The notes under the pieces were generated by a model. It was not told where the DNA came from. It worked only from the letters and a program-made list of their open reading frames with translations, and searched no databases. Of a DNA stretch of 64,000 bases, positions 51,982 through 59,630 are shown in pieces. The DNA is taken from positions 186,001 to 250,000 of the forward strand of contig NZ_JAHKKG010000002.1 in NCBI RefSeq assembly GCF_018829635.1. Direction: 5' to 3'. Position 1 is the first letter of the stretch. Every line of letters begins with the position of its first letter. Source of the stretch: Paractinoplanes bogorensis. Lineage in GTDB: Bacteria > Actinomycetota > Actinomycetes > Mycobacteriales > Micromonosporaceae. Both the position numbers and the translations under genes were made by a program.

Positions 51982-52632
51982 TCACGCGCCCGGATCGGCC
52001 CCGCCAGGTGGGACCCAGCAGCCCGCCAAGTGGTCGTCGACCATGCCCGTCGCCTGCATCAACGCATAAGCAGTGGTGGGGCCGACGAAGCGGAAACCGC
52101 GCTTCTTGAGGTCTTTGGCCATCGCCTTGGACTCGGGTGTGATGGCCGGGACGTCGGCCCGGGTGGCCGGGCGGGGCGGTTTCGGCGCGGGAGCGTAGGA
52201 CCAGAGCAGCGCGTCGAGACCGTCGGGCAGGTCGGCCGCGACCCGGGCGTTGGCCAGGGCGGCGTCGATCTTCATGCGGTTGCGGACGATGCCGGCGTCG
52301 GTCATCAGGCGGGTGGCGTCGGCGTCGGAGAAGGCGGCCACCTTGGCGATCGAGAAACCGGCGAACGCGGCCCGGAAGGCGGGGCGTTTGCGCAGGATCG
52401 TGATCCAGGACAGGCCGGACTGGAACGCCTCGAGGCACATCCGCTCGAAGAGCGCGTCGTCGCCGCGCACCACGCGACCCCACTCGGAGTCGTGGTAGGG
52501 CACGTAGTCAGGCGTGCTGCCGCCCCAGAAGCACCGCGCCCGGCCGTCGTCGCCGACGACCAGACCGGCCTCGAGAAGGTCGGCCGGGGCCACGCCGGGC
52601 TGCGGAGCACCGAACGCCGAGGTGTCTGTCAT
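51982..52632 (-). CDS. tag: DNA-3-methyladenine glycosylase I
   Basis: Removes 3-methyladenine from alkylated DNA. 216 residues. Tag hallmarks RCFWGGSTPDYVPYHDSEWG, LFERMCLEAFQSGLSWITIL (helix-hairpin region), VRNRMKI and C-terminal zinc ligands in GMVDDHLAGC. Encoded with SRPBCC and DivIVA-domain genes, as in mycobacteria (Rv1210 region, from memory). Confidence 0.95.
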   Translation of the reverse strand: MTDTSAFGAPQPGVAPADLLEAGLVVGDDGRARCFWGGSTPDYVPYHDSEWGRVVRGDDALFERMCLEAFQSGLSWITILRKRPAFRAAFAGFSIAKVAAFSDADATRLMTDAGIVRNRMKIDAALANARVAADLPDGLDALLWSYAPAPKPPRPATRADVPAITPESKAMAKDLKKRGFRFVGPTTAYALMQATGMVDDHLAGCWVPPGGADPGA

Positions 52633-52666
52633 GCCGCCCACCGTAGAGGCGGGGTCTGACAGAAAC

Positions 52667-53161
52667 TCAGGGCAGGCGGCCCTGTTCGACGAGCCGGCCG
52701 AACTTCTTCAGCGCCCCGGTGAAGCCGAGCTTCGATCCCGGCCACAGCAGCGGCCAGGCCACCTTGCCGACCGCGGCGGGCAGGTGGAACCACTCGTGCA
52801 GCACCACCTGGGTGCGGTCGCCCGACATCGGCGTGCAGCGCATCGTGCCCGGTCCGCGGAGCACCTTGCCGCAATGCACGACCCTGACCTCGTACGGCGG
52901 ATTGATCTTGACCACGCGCAGCTCGTCGCGCAACGCGGCCGGGCCGAGGGCGGTGATCGCCTCGACCAGGCTCCCCTCGCCACCGTCGCCCTCGACCACC
53001 CGGACCTTGGTGAACGGGATCCAGTCGCCCTGCTTCTCCCAGTTGAGGAAGGCGTCGAAGACCCGTTTGGCGGGGGCGTTCACGATCACGGTGGCGGTCA
53101 CTTCGCCGGTGCCGGGGCGGGCGGCGTCACCCAGCCCGTCGGCCGGTCCGGTCGCGCTCAC
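52667..53161 (-). CDS. SRPBCC (START-like) family protein
   Basis: 164 residues: TATVIVNAPAKRVFDAFLNWEKQGDWIPF opens the helix-grip fold (split over ~22-50), ending with GSKLGFTGALKKFGRLVEQ. Members bind hydrophobic ligands such as lipids or polyketides. The GTG start overlaps the DivIVA-domain gene stop by 4 nt, so translation is coupled. Confidence 0.88.
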   Translation of the reverse strand: MSATGPADGLGDAARPGTGEVTATVIVNAPAKRVFDAFLNWEKQGDWIPFTKVRVVEGDGGEGSLVEAITALGPAALRDELRVVKINPPYEVRVVHCGKVLRGPGTMRCTPMSGDRTQVVLHEWFHLPAAVGKVAWPLLWPGSKLGFTGALKKFGRLVEQGRLP

Positions 53162-53694
53162 CGCGGCTCCGCCGACTGGCTGCTCGCGACCGGAGCGTCG
53201 TCGGGGACTGCCTGGGCCCCGGGGGCGGTCTTCGCCTCGGGGGAATCGCCGGCCGAAGCCTCGGGCGAAGCCTGGCTCACCGCGATCTGCAGGTCGCCGG
53301 CGGCCGGAGCGGGCGACTCGCCGGCCTCGGACGGCGCGATCGCCGCCTCGCGGGCCTTGCGGAGCACGTCGGCGTCGGCCGTGCGCCCTTCGCGCAGCGC
53401 CGTGACCTCGGCCTCGAGCACGCCGATGAGCTCGCCCTTGTAGCCGATGTCGTAGGCCGCGCGCTGCAGCGCCTGGTCGACCTGGGACATGCGGTAGCCA
53501 CGAAAGGCGGTGTCGAACTTCGTCCGGACGACGTCCTCCTCACCGAGTGGCCGGTCGCTCGGCAGCGGCACGGCCGCACCGTCCGGCTCGACCGGCGTCA
53601 ATGCGTTGTCGCCGCCGCCGATCATCACGGTCACGCCGAACACGATCGCTGCCACGACCAGTGCCACGACGATGAAGAGGAGAAGCTGACCCAT
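53158..53694 (-). CDS. membrane DivIVA-domain protein
   Basis: 178 residues. One N-terminal span (LLLFIVVALVVAAIVFGVTV) is followed by the DivIVA N-domain VVRTKFDTAFRGYRMSQVDQALQRAA (split over ~65-95), then a coiled coil and a Pro/Ala/Ser-rich tail. Unlike Wag31 it is membrane-anchored and lacks the long second coiled coil. A role at the septum or pole is inferred from the domain. Confidence 0.85.
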   Translation of the reverse strand: MGQLLLFIVVALVVAAIVFGVTVMIGGGDNALTPVEPDGAAVPLPSDRPLGEEDVVRTKFDTAFRGYRMSQVDQALQRAAYDIGYKGELIGVLEAEVTALREGRTADADVLRKAREAAIAPSEAGESPAPAAGDLQIAVSQASPEASAGDSPEAKTAPGAQAVPDDAPVASSQSAEPR

Positions 53695-53763
53695 GCGCTG
53701 AATGTTGGCATGTCGGACAGCGCGTGGCGAGCCCGCCACCCCGACGCGCCCGGGAGCGGGGCG

Positions 53764-54141
53764 TTAAGTCCAGGTCAGGATCTTCTTGCGCCAGGCGTAG
53801 AGGATGCCCAGCGCGAGGACGGCCACGAAGACGCCCATCTCGGTCACCGTGGCCCAGCCGAAACCGGGAAGGTCGTAGACGACCGCCCACGGAAAGAGAA
53901 AAACGGCCTCCACGGCGAAAAGCACATAGAGGTACGCGTATACGTAGTACCGGATCTGCGCCTGTGCCCAGTCGCCGCCGACCGGGTCGATGCCGCTCTC
54001 GTAGGCCACGAACTTGCCCGGCGGCTGAGCCGGAGCGGCCGGGCGCAGCAGCTTGTTGGCCCCGAAGGCACCGACGAAGACGAGTACGCCGGCCGCTGCG
54101 ACCAGGCCCAGCGTCGCGTAAGACCCGAGATAGGAGTCCAC
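53764..54141 (-). CDS. nuoA: orphan NADH dehydrogenase-like subunit A (NuoA)
   Basis: 125 residues from GTG at 54141. Three spans (TLGLVAAAGVLVFVGAF, VLFAVEAVFLFPWAVVY, MGVFVAVLALGILY) around the conserved loop KFVAYESGIDPVGGDWAQAQIRYYVYA, split here for length. Full family length and motifs. The other complex I genes are absent. It diverges from korA, and KorAB makes reduced ferredoxin, so an alternative electron-entry complex is possible. Confidence 0.93.
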   Translation of the reverse strand: MDSYLGSYATLGLVAAAGVLVFVGAFGANKLLRPAAPAQPPGKFVAYESGIDPVGGDWAQAQIRYYVYAYLYVLFAVEAVFLFPWAVVYDLPGFGWATVTEMGVFVAVLALGILYAWRKKILTWT

Positions 54142-54299
54142 GACGCGACAGCCTAGCCGGATAGTGGACTCCGGTGGTTCCACTAAGCCGGACCTGGCTA
54201 CTGTGGTCCAAGTCTCGTTCCCGGCTCGTAAGGACCGGCGACGTACGCTGGAGATGACTGTCTCGGCCGGGCCGCCGGTGCCTTTGGGAGGTTGCGAAC

Positions 54300-56153
54300 G
54301 TGTCCGCTGGAGCGAAGCGAGTCGAACAGCTGGACCGGGTGGTCATCCGGTTCGCGGGCGACTCGGGCGACGGCATGCAGCTGACCGGTGACCGATTCAC
54401 CTCGGAAACCGCCCAGCTCGGCAACGACATCTCCACGTTGCCCAACTTCCCGGCCGAGATCCGCGCCCCTGCGGGCACCCTTCCGGGCGTGTCGAGCTTC
54501 CAGGTGCACTTCGCCGACTACGACATCCTCACGCCCGGCGACTCGCCCAACGTGCTGGTCGCGATGAACCCGGCCGCACTCAAGGCCAACCTGTCCGACC
54601 TGCCCGCGGGCGCCGACATCATCGTCAACACCGACGAGTTCACCAAGCGCAACCTGGCCAAGGTCGGCTATCCGGCGAGCCCGCTCGACGACGGCTCGCT
54701 GAGCGAATACGCCGTGCATCCGGTCGCCCTCACCTCGATGACGGTGGGCGCGCTGGCCGAGCTCGGCGTGGCCAAGAAGGACGCCGAGCGCGCCAAGAAC
54801 ATGTTTGCCCTCGGCCTGCTGAGCTGGATGTATTCGCGGCCGTTCGAGTCGACCCTGCGGTTCCTGGAGTCGAAGTTCGCCAAGCGCCCCGACCTGGTCG
54901 CGGCGAACAAGGCCGCCTTCCAGGCCGGGTGGAACTTCGGCGAGACGACGGAAGACTTCGCGGTCCGGTACGAGGTCAAGCCGGCTCGCATGAAGCCCGG
55001 CACCTATCGCAACATCACCGGCAACCAGGCGCTCGCGCTCGGGCTGGTGGCGGCGTGCGTGCGGTCCAAGCTGCCGCTCTTCCTGGGGGCCTATCCGATC
55101 ACCCCGGCCTCCGACATCCTGCACGAGCTGAGCAAGCACAAGAAGTTCGGCATCACGACGATGCAGGCCGAAGACGAGATCGCGGCGATCGGCGCTGCGC
55201 TCGGAGCCTCGTACGGGGGAAGCCTGGGTGTCACCACCACCTCGGGTCCCGGCGTGGCGCTCAAGGGCGAGACGATCTCGCTGGCCATCGCGCTCGAGCT
55301 GCCGCTCGTGATCGTCGACGTGCAGCGGGCGGGCCCGTCCACCGGCATGCCGACCAAGACCGAGCAGGCCGACCTCAACATGGCCCTGTACGGGCGGCAC
55401 GGTGAGGCGCCGCTGGCGGTGATCGCGCCCAAGTCCCCGTCTGACTGCTTCCACGCGGCCATCGAGGCGGCCCGCATCGCGCTGAAGTACCGGACGCCGG
55501 TCATCCTGCTCTCGGACAACTACGTGGCGAACGGCTCCGAGCCGTGGTTGCTGCCGTCGACCGATGAGCTGCCCGACATCTCGGTCGAGTTCACCCGCGA
55601 GGCCAACGGCGACGACGGCCGCTTCCTGCCCTACCTGCGCGACCCCGAGACGATGGCGCGGCCGTGGGCGATCCCCGGCACGCCCGGCCTCGAGCACCGC
55701 ATCGGCGGCCTGGAGAAGGCCGACAAGACCGGTGACATCTCGTACGACCCGGCCAACCACGAGCACATGGTGCGTACCCGCGCCGCCCGTGTCGAGGCCA
55801 TCGAGGTGCCCGACGTCGAGGTCGAAGACGCGGATGAGAACGCGCGTGTGCTCGTGCTGGGCTGGGGTTCCACGTACGGGCCGATCGGTGCCGCCTGCCG
55901 GGCGCTGCGGCAGCGCGGTCTGCCGATCGCCCAGGCCCACCTGCGGCACATGGCGCCGCTGCCGGCCAACCTCGGTGAGGTGCTGGCGGCGTACGACAAG
56001 GTCGTGATCCCGGAGATGAACCTGGGTCAGCTGGCCCACGTGATCCGCGCGAAGTACCTGGTCGACGCGGTCCCCTTCAACCAGGTCAGCGGCCTTCCGT
56101 TCACGGCCGCGACCCTGGAGAGCATGCTCGAGGACGTGGTCAAGAATGGCTAG
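54300..56153 (+). CDS. korA: 2-oxoglutarate:ferredoxin oxidoreductase alpha subunit
   Basis: 617 residues; GTG after GGGAGG. A gamma-type N-terminal domain (VIRFAGDSGDGMQLTGDRF, ~15-200) is fused to the alpha/pyrimidine domain (ALGLVAACVRSKLPLFLG, AYPITPASDILHELSK, TTSGPGVALKGE) and a C-terminal transketolase-like domain. With KorB it oxidises 2-oxoglutarate and CoA to succinyl-CoA and reduces ferredoxin, replacing or backing up the TCA dehydrogenase. Confidence 0.95.
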   Translation: MSAGAKRVEQLDRVVIRFAGDSGDGMQLTGDRFTSETAQLGNDISTLPNFPAEIRAPAGTLPGVSSFQVHFADYDILTPGDSPNVLVAMNPAALKANLSDLPAGADIIVNTDEFTKRNLAKVGYPASPLDDGSLSEYAVHPVALTSMTVGALAELGVAKKDAERAKNMFALGLLSWMYSRPFESTLRFLESKFAKRPDLVAANKAAFQAGWNFGETTEDFAVRYEVKPARMKPGTYRNITGNQALALGLVAACVRSKLPLFLGAYPITPASDILHELSKHKKFGITTMQAEDEIAAIGAALGASYGGSLGVTTTSGPGVALKGETISLAIALELPLVIVDVQRAGPSTGMPTKTEQADLNMALYGRHGEAPLAVIAPKSPSDCFHAAIEAARIALKYRTPVILLSDNYVANGSEPWLLPSTDELPDISVEFTREANGDDGRFLPYLRDPETMARPWAIPGTPGLEHRIGGLEKADKTGDISYDPANHEHMVRTRAARVEAIEVPDVEVEDADENARVLVLGWGSTYGPIGAACRALRQRGLPIAQAHLRHMAPLPANLGEVLAAYDKVVIPEMNLGQLAHVIRAKYLVDAVPFNQVSGLPFTAATLESMLEDVVKNG

Positions 56154-57168
56154 CCCCACCGTCGAACTGAAGCTCACGGCCAAGGACTTCAAGTCCGACC
56201 AGGAAGTCCGCTGGTGCCCGGGCTGCGGCGACTATTCGATCCTGGCCGCGATGCAGCGGTTCATGCCCGAGCTCGGCATCCCGCGGGAGAACATCGTGTT
56301 CGTCTCGGGCATCGGGTGCTCGTCCCGTTTCCCGTACTACATGAACACGTACGGGATGCACTCGATCCACGGCCGGGCCCCGGCGATCGCCACCGGCCTG
56401 TCGGTATCGCGGCCCGATCTGTCGGTGTGGGTCGTGACCGGCGACGGCGACGCGCTGTCGATCGGCGGCAATCACCTGATCCACGCGCTGCGCCGCAACG
56501 TCAACCTCAAGATCCTGCTGTTCAACAACCGGATCTACGGCCTGACCAAGGGGCAGTACTCGCCGACCTCCGAACTCGGCAAGATCACCAAGTCGACGCC
56601 GGCCGGCTCGGCCGACTCGCCGTTCAACCCGATCTCGCTCGCGCTCGGTGCCGAGGCCACCTTCGTCGGCCGGACCATCGACTCGGACGCCAAGCACCTG
56701 CAGTCGGTGATGCGGGCGGCGGCCGAGCACCAGGGTTCGGCGTTCGTCGAGATCTATCAGAACTGCAACATCTTCAACGACGGCGCGTTCGAGCTGATCA
56801 AGGACGCCGGCACCCGTGACGACCACCTGATCCGGCTCGAGCAGGGGCAGCCGGTCACGTTCGGCGCCGAGGGCCGCTTCGCGGTGACGCACCCGGCCGG
56901 CGGCTTCGGCCTCAAGGTGGAAGAGGGCGGCGAGGCCATCGTCCACGACGCCACGGTGGAAGACCCGGCCTACGCGTTCGCCCTGAGCCGGCTCTCCGGT
57001 TCCGACCTGGGCACGACGCCGATCGGCGTGTTCCGCAACGTACGGCGTCCGTCCTACGACGAGCTGATCACCAAACAGCAGGTCGACGCCAAGGCCCAGG
57101 CCGACGGCACGGCCGAGCAGATGCTCGACAACCTGCTGAACAAGGCCGACACCTGGACGATCATGTAG
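56146..57168 (+). CDS. korB: 2-oxoglutarate:ferredoxin oxidoreductase beta subunit
   Basis: 340 residues; overlaps korA by 8 nt. TPP and cluster domain: VRWCPGCGDYSILAAMQRF, SGIGCSSRFPYYMNTYG, VVTGDGDALSIGGNHLIHAL with NNRIYGLTKGQYSPTS. The Cys in CPGC and GIGC help hold the [4Fe-4S] cluster. No separate delta (ferredoxin) subunit gene is present. Confidence 0.96.
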   Translation: MASPTVELKLTAKDFKSDQEVRWCPGCGDYSILAAMQRFMPELGIPRENIVFVSGIGCSSRFPYYMNTYGMHSIHGRAPAIATGLSVSRPDLSVWVVTGDGDALSIGGNHLIHALRRNVNLKILLFNNRIYGLTKGQYSPTSELGKITKSTPAGSADSPFNPISLALGAEATFVGRTIDSDAKHLQSVMRAAAEHQGSAFVEIYQNCNIFNDGAFELIKDAGTRDDHLIRLEQGQPVTFGAEGRFAVTHPAGGFGLKVEEGGEAIVHDATVEDPAYAFALSRLSGSDLGTTPIGVFRNVRRPSYDELITKQQVDAKAQADGTAEQMLDNLLNKADTWTIM

Positions 57169-57180
57169 GGAGGCACCGCC

Positions 57181-57957
57181 GTGGCCGACGAGGTCGCGCA
57201 CTCCGCCCGGGTGTGGAACTACCTGCTCGGCGGTCACGACAACTTCCCCGTCGACCGTGAAGCCGCGGAGTATGCGCTGGCCCTGATGCCCGAGCTGGTG
57301 CAGTCGGCGCGGGCCAACCGTGAGTTCCTCGGTCGTGCGGTGCGGTTCCTGGTCGGCGAGGCGGGCATCCGCCAGTTCCTCGACATCGGCACCGGCCTGC
57401 CCACGGCGAACAACACGCACGAGGTGGCCCAGGCCGCGGCTCCCGATTGCCGGATCGTCTACGTCGACAACGACCCGTTGGTGCTGACGCACGCGCGAGC
57501 GCTGCTGACCAGCACGCCCGAGGGCGCCACCGGCTACCTCGAGGCCGACCTGCTCGACACCGGCCGGATCCTCGAGGCGGCCGCCCGCACGCTCGACTTC
57601 GGGCAGCCGGTCGCGGTGATCCTGTCCGGCATCATCAACTTCGTGGTCGACGACGCCGAGGCCGATGCGGTGGTCCAGCGCCTGCTCGACGCGGTGCCGC
57701 CGGGAAGCTATCTGCTCCTCTCGCATCCGACCACCGAGGTCAACGGCCCGGCGGTCGAGCAATCGATGCGGCAGTGGAACGAGAGCGGCGCGGCGCCGAT
57801 CACGGCCCGTACGCGGGACGAGATCGGTGCCTGGTTCGCCGGGCTCGAGCTGGTGCCGCCCGGCGTGGTGACCTGCTCGGCCTGGCGGCCCGACCCGTCT
57901 CGGCACGAGATCACCGACAAGGTGTCCGAGTTTGCCGGGGTCGGGCGCAAGGTCTAG
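57181..57957 (+). CDS. DUF574-type SAM methyltransferase
   Basis: 258 residues. Typical opening SARVWNYLLGGHDNFPVDRE, SAM loop FLDIGTGLPTANNTHEVAQ, VYVDNDPLVLTHARALL and VILSGIINFVVDD. A large actinobacterial family with members in multi-copy paralogy; substrates are mostly unknown. It starts 12 bp after korB and is likely co-transcribed. Convergent with the channel gene, overlapping 4 bp. Confidence 0.92.
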   Translation: MADEVAHSARVWNYLLGGHDNFPVDREAAEYALALMPELVQSARANREFLGRAVRFLVGEAGIRQFLDIGTGLPTANNTHEVAQAAAPDCRIVYVDNDPLVLTHARALLTSTPEGATGYLEADLLDTGRILEAAARTLDFGQPVAVILSGIINFVVDDAEADAVVQRLLDAVPPGSYLLLSHPTTEVNGPAVEQSMRQWNESGAAPITARTRDEIGAWFAGLELVPPGVVTCSAWRPDPSRHEITDKVSEFAGVGRKV

Positions 57958-58967
57958 ACGGCGAGGTCGACCGCGCTGCTCTCGTCTCGGATGTAGACGA
58001 TGAGGTCGCCGGTCTCGATGGTGACCTTCTGCTCGCCGCCGAGCGGCAGCACCTTGCCCCGGCGGATCAGCGCGACGGCCAGCGTCGCCAGCTCGCGCGG
58101 GTTGCGGCCCACCTCGGAACGCTCGGCGCTGCGCATCGCCAGGGCCATGCCCTGACCGGGGGTGAGCAGGTCTTCCACCACGTCGATGAGCGGCGGCGCG
58201 GTGGTGGTCAGGCCGAGCAGCCGGCCCGCGGTCGCCGACGACACGATGACGTGGTGGGCGCCGCTCTGCTTGAGGAGGGCGGCGTTCTCCTGCTCGCGTA
58301 CGGAAGCAATGATCCGGACCTGGCCCGCGGTCAGCTGACGCACGGTCAGCGTGATCAGCACCGACGCCTCGTCGCTGTCGGTCGCGATGATGACGGCCTT
58401 GCAGTTCTTCACGTCGGCCTCGAGCAGCACGGCCGAACGGGTCGCGTTGCCGTCGATCACCGCCAGCCCGTTCGCCTGGGCCTGGCGGACGCCGTCGGGA
58501 CGATTTTCCACCAGCACGATGCGGGACTTGTCGTAGCCCGTCTCGAGCAGCGCGGCGACCGCGGCCCGGCCCTTGGTGCCGTAGCCGCAGATGATGACGT
58601 GGTCCTTCAACTTTCGCCTCCACCGCGTGACACGCAGGCTGTTGCGGTACTGATCGGTCAGCACCTCGAGGGTGGTGCCGACCAGGATGATCAGGAAGAG
58701 CACGCGGGCCGGCGTGATGAACAGGACGTTGATCAGCCGCGCGTGCGGGGTGACCGGCGTGATGTCGCCGTAGCCGGTGGTGGAGAGCGAGACGACCGCG
58801 TAGTAGAAGCAGTCGAGCAGTGTCAGGCCGTCTTCGTTGACATCTCGGTAGCCGTCTCGGTCGATGTAGATGATGGTGACCGTGACCAGGACGAGCGCGA
58901 GCGCGAGCCCCATTCGGATGCCCAGCGCCCGCAGAGGTCCCTGTCGGACCCTCGGCAAATTGATCAT
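57954..58967 (-). CDS. potassium channel with RCK (TrkA-N/TrkA-C) domain
   Basis: 337 residues. Span 1 (GLALALVLVTVTIIYI), pore loop with selectivity filter STTGYGDITP, span 2 (LFITPARVLFLIILVGTTLEV), then a Rossmann RCK domain HVIICGYGTKGRAAVAALLE..IVLVENRPD and a TrkA-C domain ending in VTIETGDLIVYIR. Probably a tetrameric, ligand-gated K+ channel of the Kch/MthK type. Confidence 0.94.
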   Translation of the reverse strand: MINLPRVRQGPLRALGIRMGLALALVLVTVTIIYIDRDGYRDVNEDGLTLLDCFYYAVVSLSTTGYGDITPVTPHARLINVLFITPARVLFLIILVGTTLEVLTDQYRNSLRVTRWRRKLKDHVIICGYGTKGRAAVAALLETGYDKSRIVLVENRPDGVRQAQANGLAVIDGNATRSAVLLEADVKNCKAVIIATDSDEASVLITLTVRQLTAGQVRIIASVREQENAALLKQSGAHHVIVSSATAGRLLGLTTTAPPLIDVVEDLLTPGQGMALAMRSAERSEVGRNPRELATLAVALIRRGKVLPLGGEQKVTIETGDLIVYIRDESSAVDLAV

Positions 58968-59132
58968 GTGATGCCCCGCACGGTGACACCATAGCGATCG
59001 AGCCTGGGACGACCACCCAGGACATCACATTAATCAACGTTAAGGGAACATCAACTAGGCATCTCGGCACGCTTCGGAAAAGCGGGATAGACGACGTTGT
59101 ATGCCTGGGAGTCCGGTTCGAAAACTGCAGTG

Positions 59133-59630
59133 ATGACCCGACGCATCGCTCTCGTCCTCGCCCTGGCGCTGGCTCTGCTCGCCCCCGCCGGGATCGCCCG
59201 GGCCACCACCACCGACAAGGCGACCGTGCTGGCGAGCTGGACCCAGCCCACCCCGGCCAGCGCCGCCGCCTGGAACGCCGCCCGCGTCGACCGCGGACCC
59301 TGGGCCGACTACGGCTTCGACTGGTCCACCGACTACTGCACGGCCAGCCCGGAGAAGCCGCTCGGCTTCGACTTCAGCAACGCCTGCTGGCACCACGACT
59401 TCGGCTACCGCAACTACAAGGACCTGGGCCGGTTCCCGGCCAACAAGGACCGCGTCGACGACACCTTCTACGCCGACATGAAGCGGGTCTGCGTCAAGTA
59501 CAGCGTGCTCGTGCGCCCGGCCTGCTACAGCGTGGCCTGGATCTACTACCAGGCCGTGCACGTGTTCGGCTCGGTGTCCTTCGTGCGCAAGGCCGACCTC
59601 GATCGCGCCCAGAAGTTGAAGGAACGCTAG
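59133..59630 (+). CDS. secreted phospholipase A2
   Basis: 165 residues from ATG at 59133, the start that gives a clean signal peptide MTRRIALVLALALALLAPAG..ARA. An upstream GTG is possible. Catalytic helix ACWHHDFGYRNY with the His-Asp dyad, DRVDDTFYADMKRVC, and four Cys for two disulfides, as in the Streptomyces violaceoruber PLA2. It hydrolyses sn-2 acyl chains outside the cell. The stop overlaps that of the convergent regulator by 3 bp. Confidence 0.92.
   Translation: MTRRIALVLALALALLAPAGIARATTTDKATVLASWTQPTPASAAAWNAARVDRGPWADYGFDWSTDYCTASPEKPLGFDFSNACWHHDFGYRNYKDLGRFPANKDRVDDTFYADMKRVCVKYSVLVRPACYSVAWIYYQAVHVFGSVSFVRKADLDRAQKLKER

Noticed and set aside
56140..59070. 976-residue open frame on the minus strand
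   Set aside because: Antisense to korB, the methyltransferase and across the real channel gene; composition is Arg/Ala/Gly/Pro-rich, as produced by frame shadows in GC-rich DNA.
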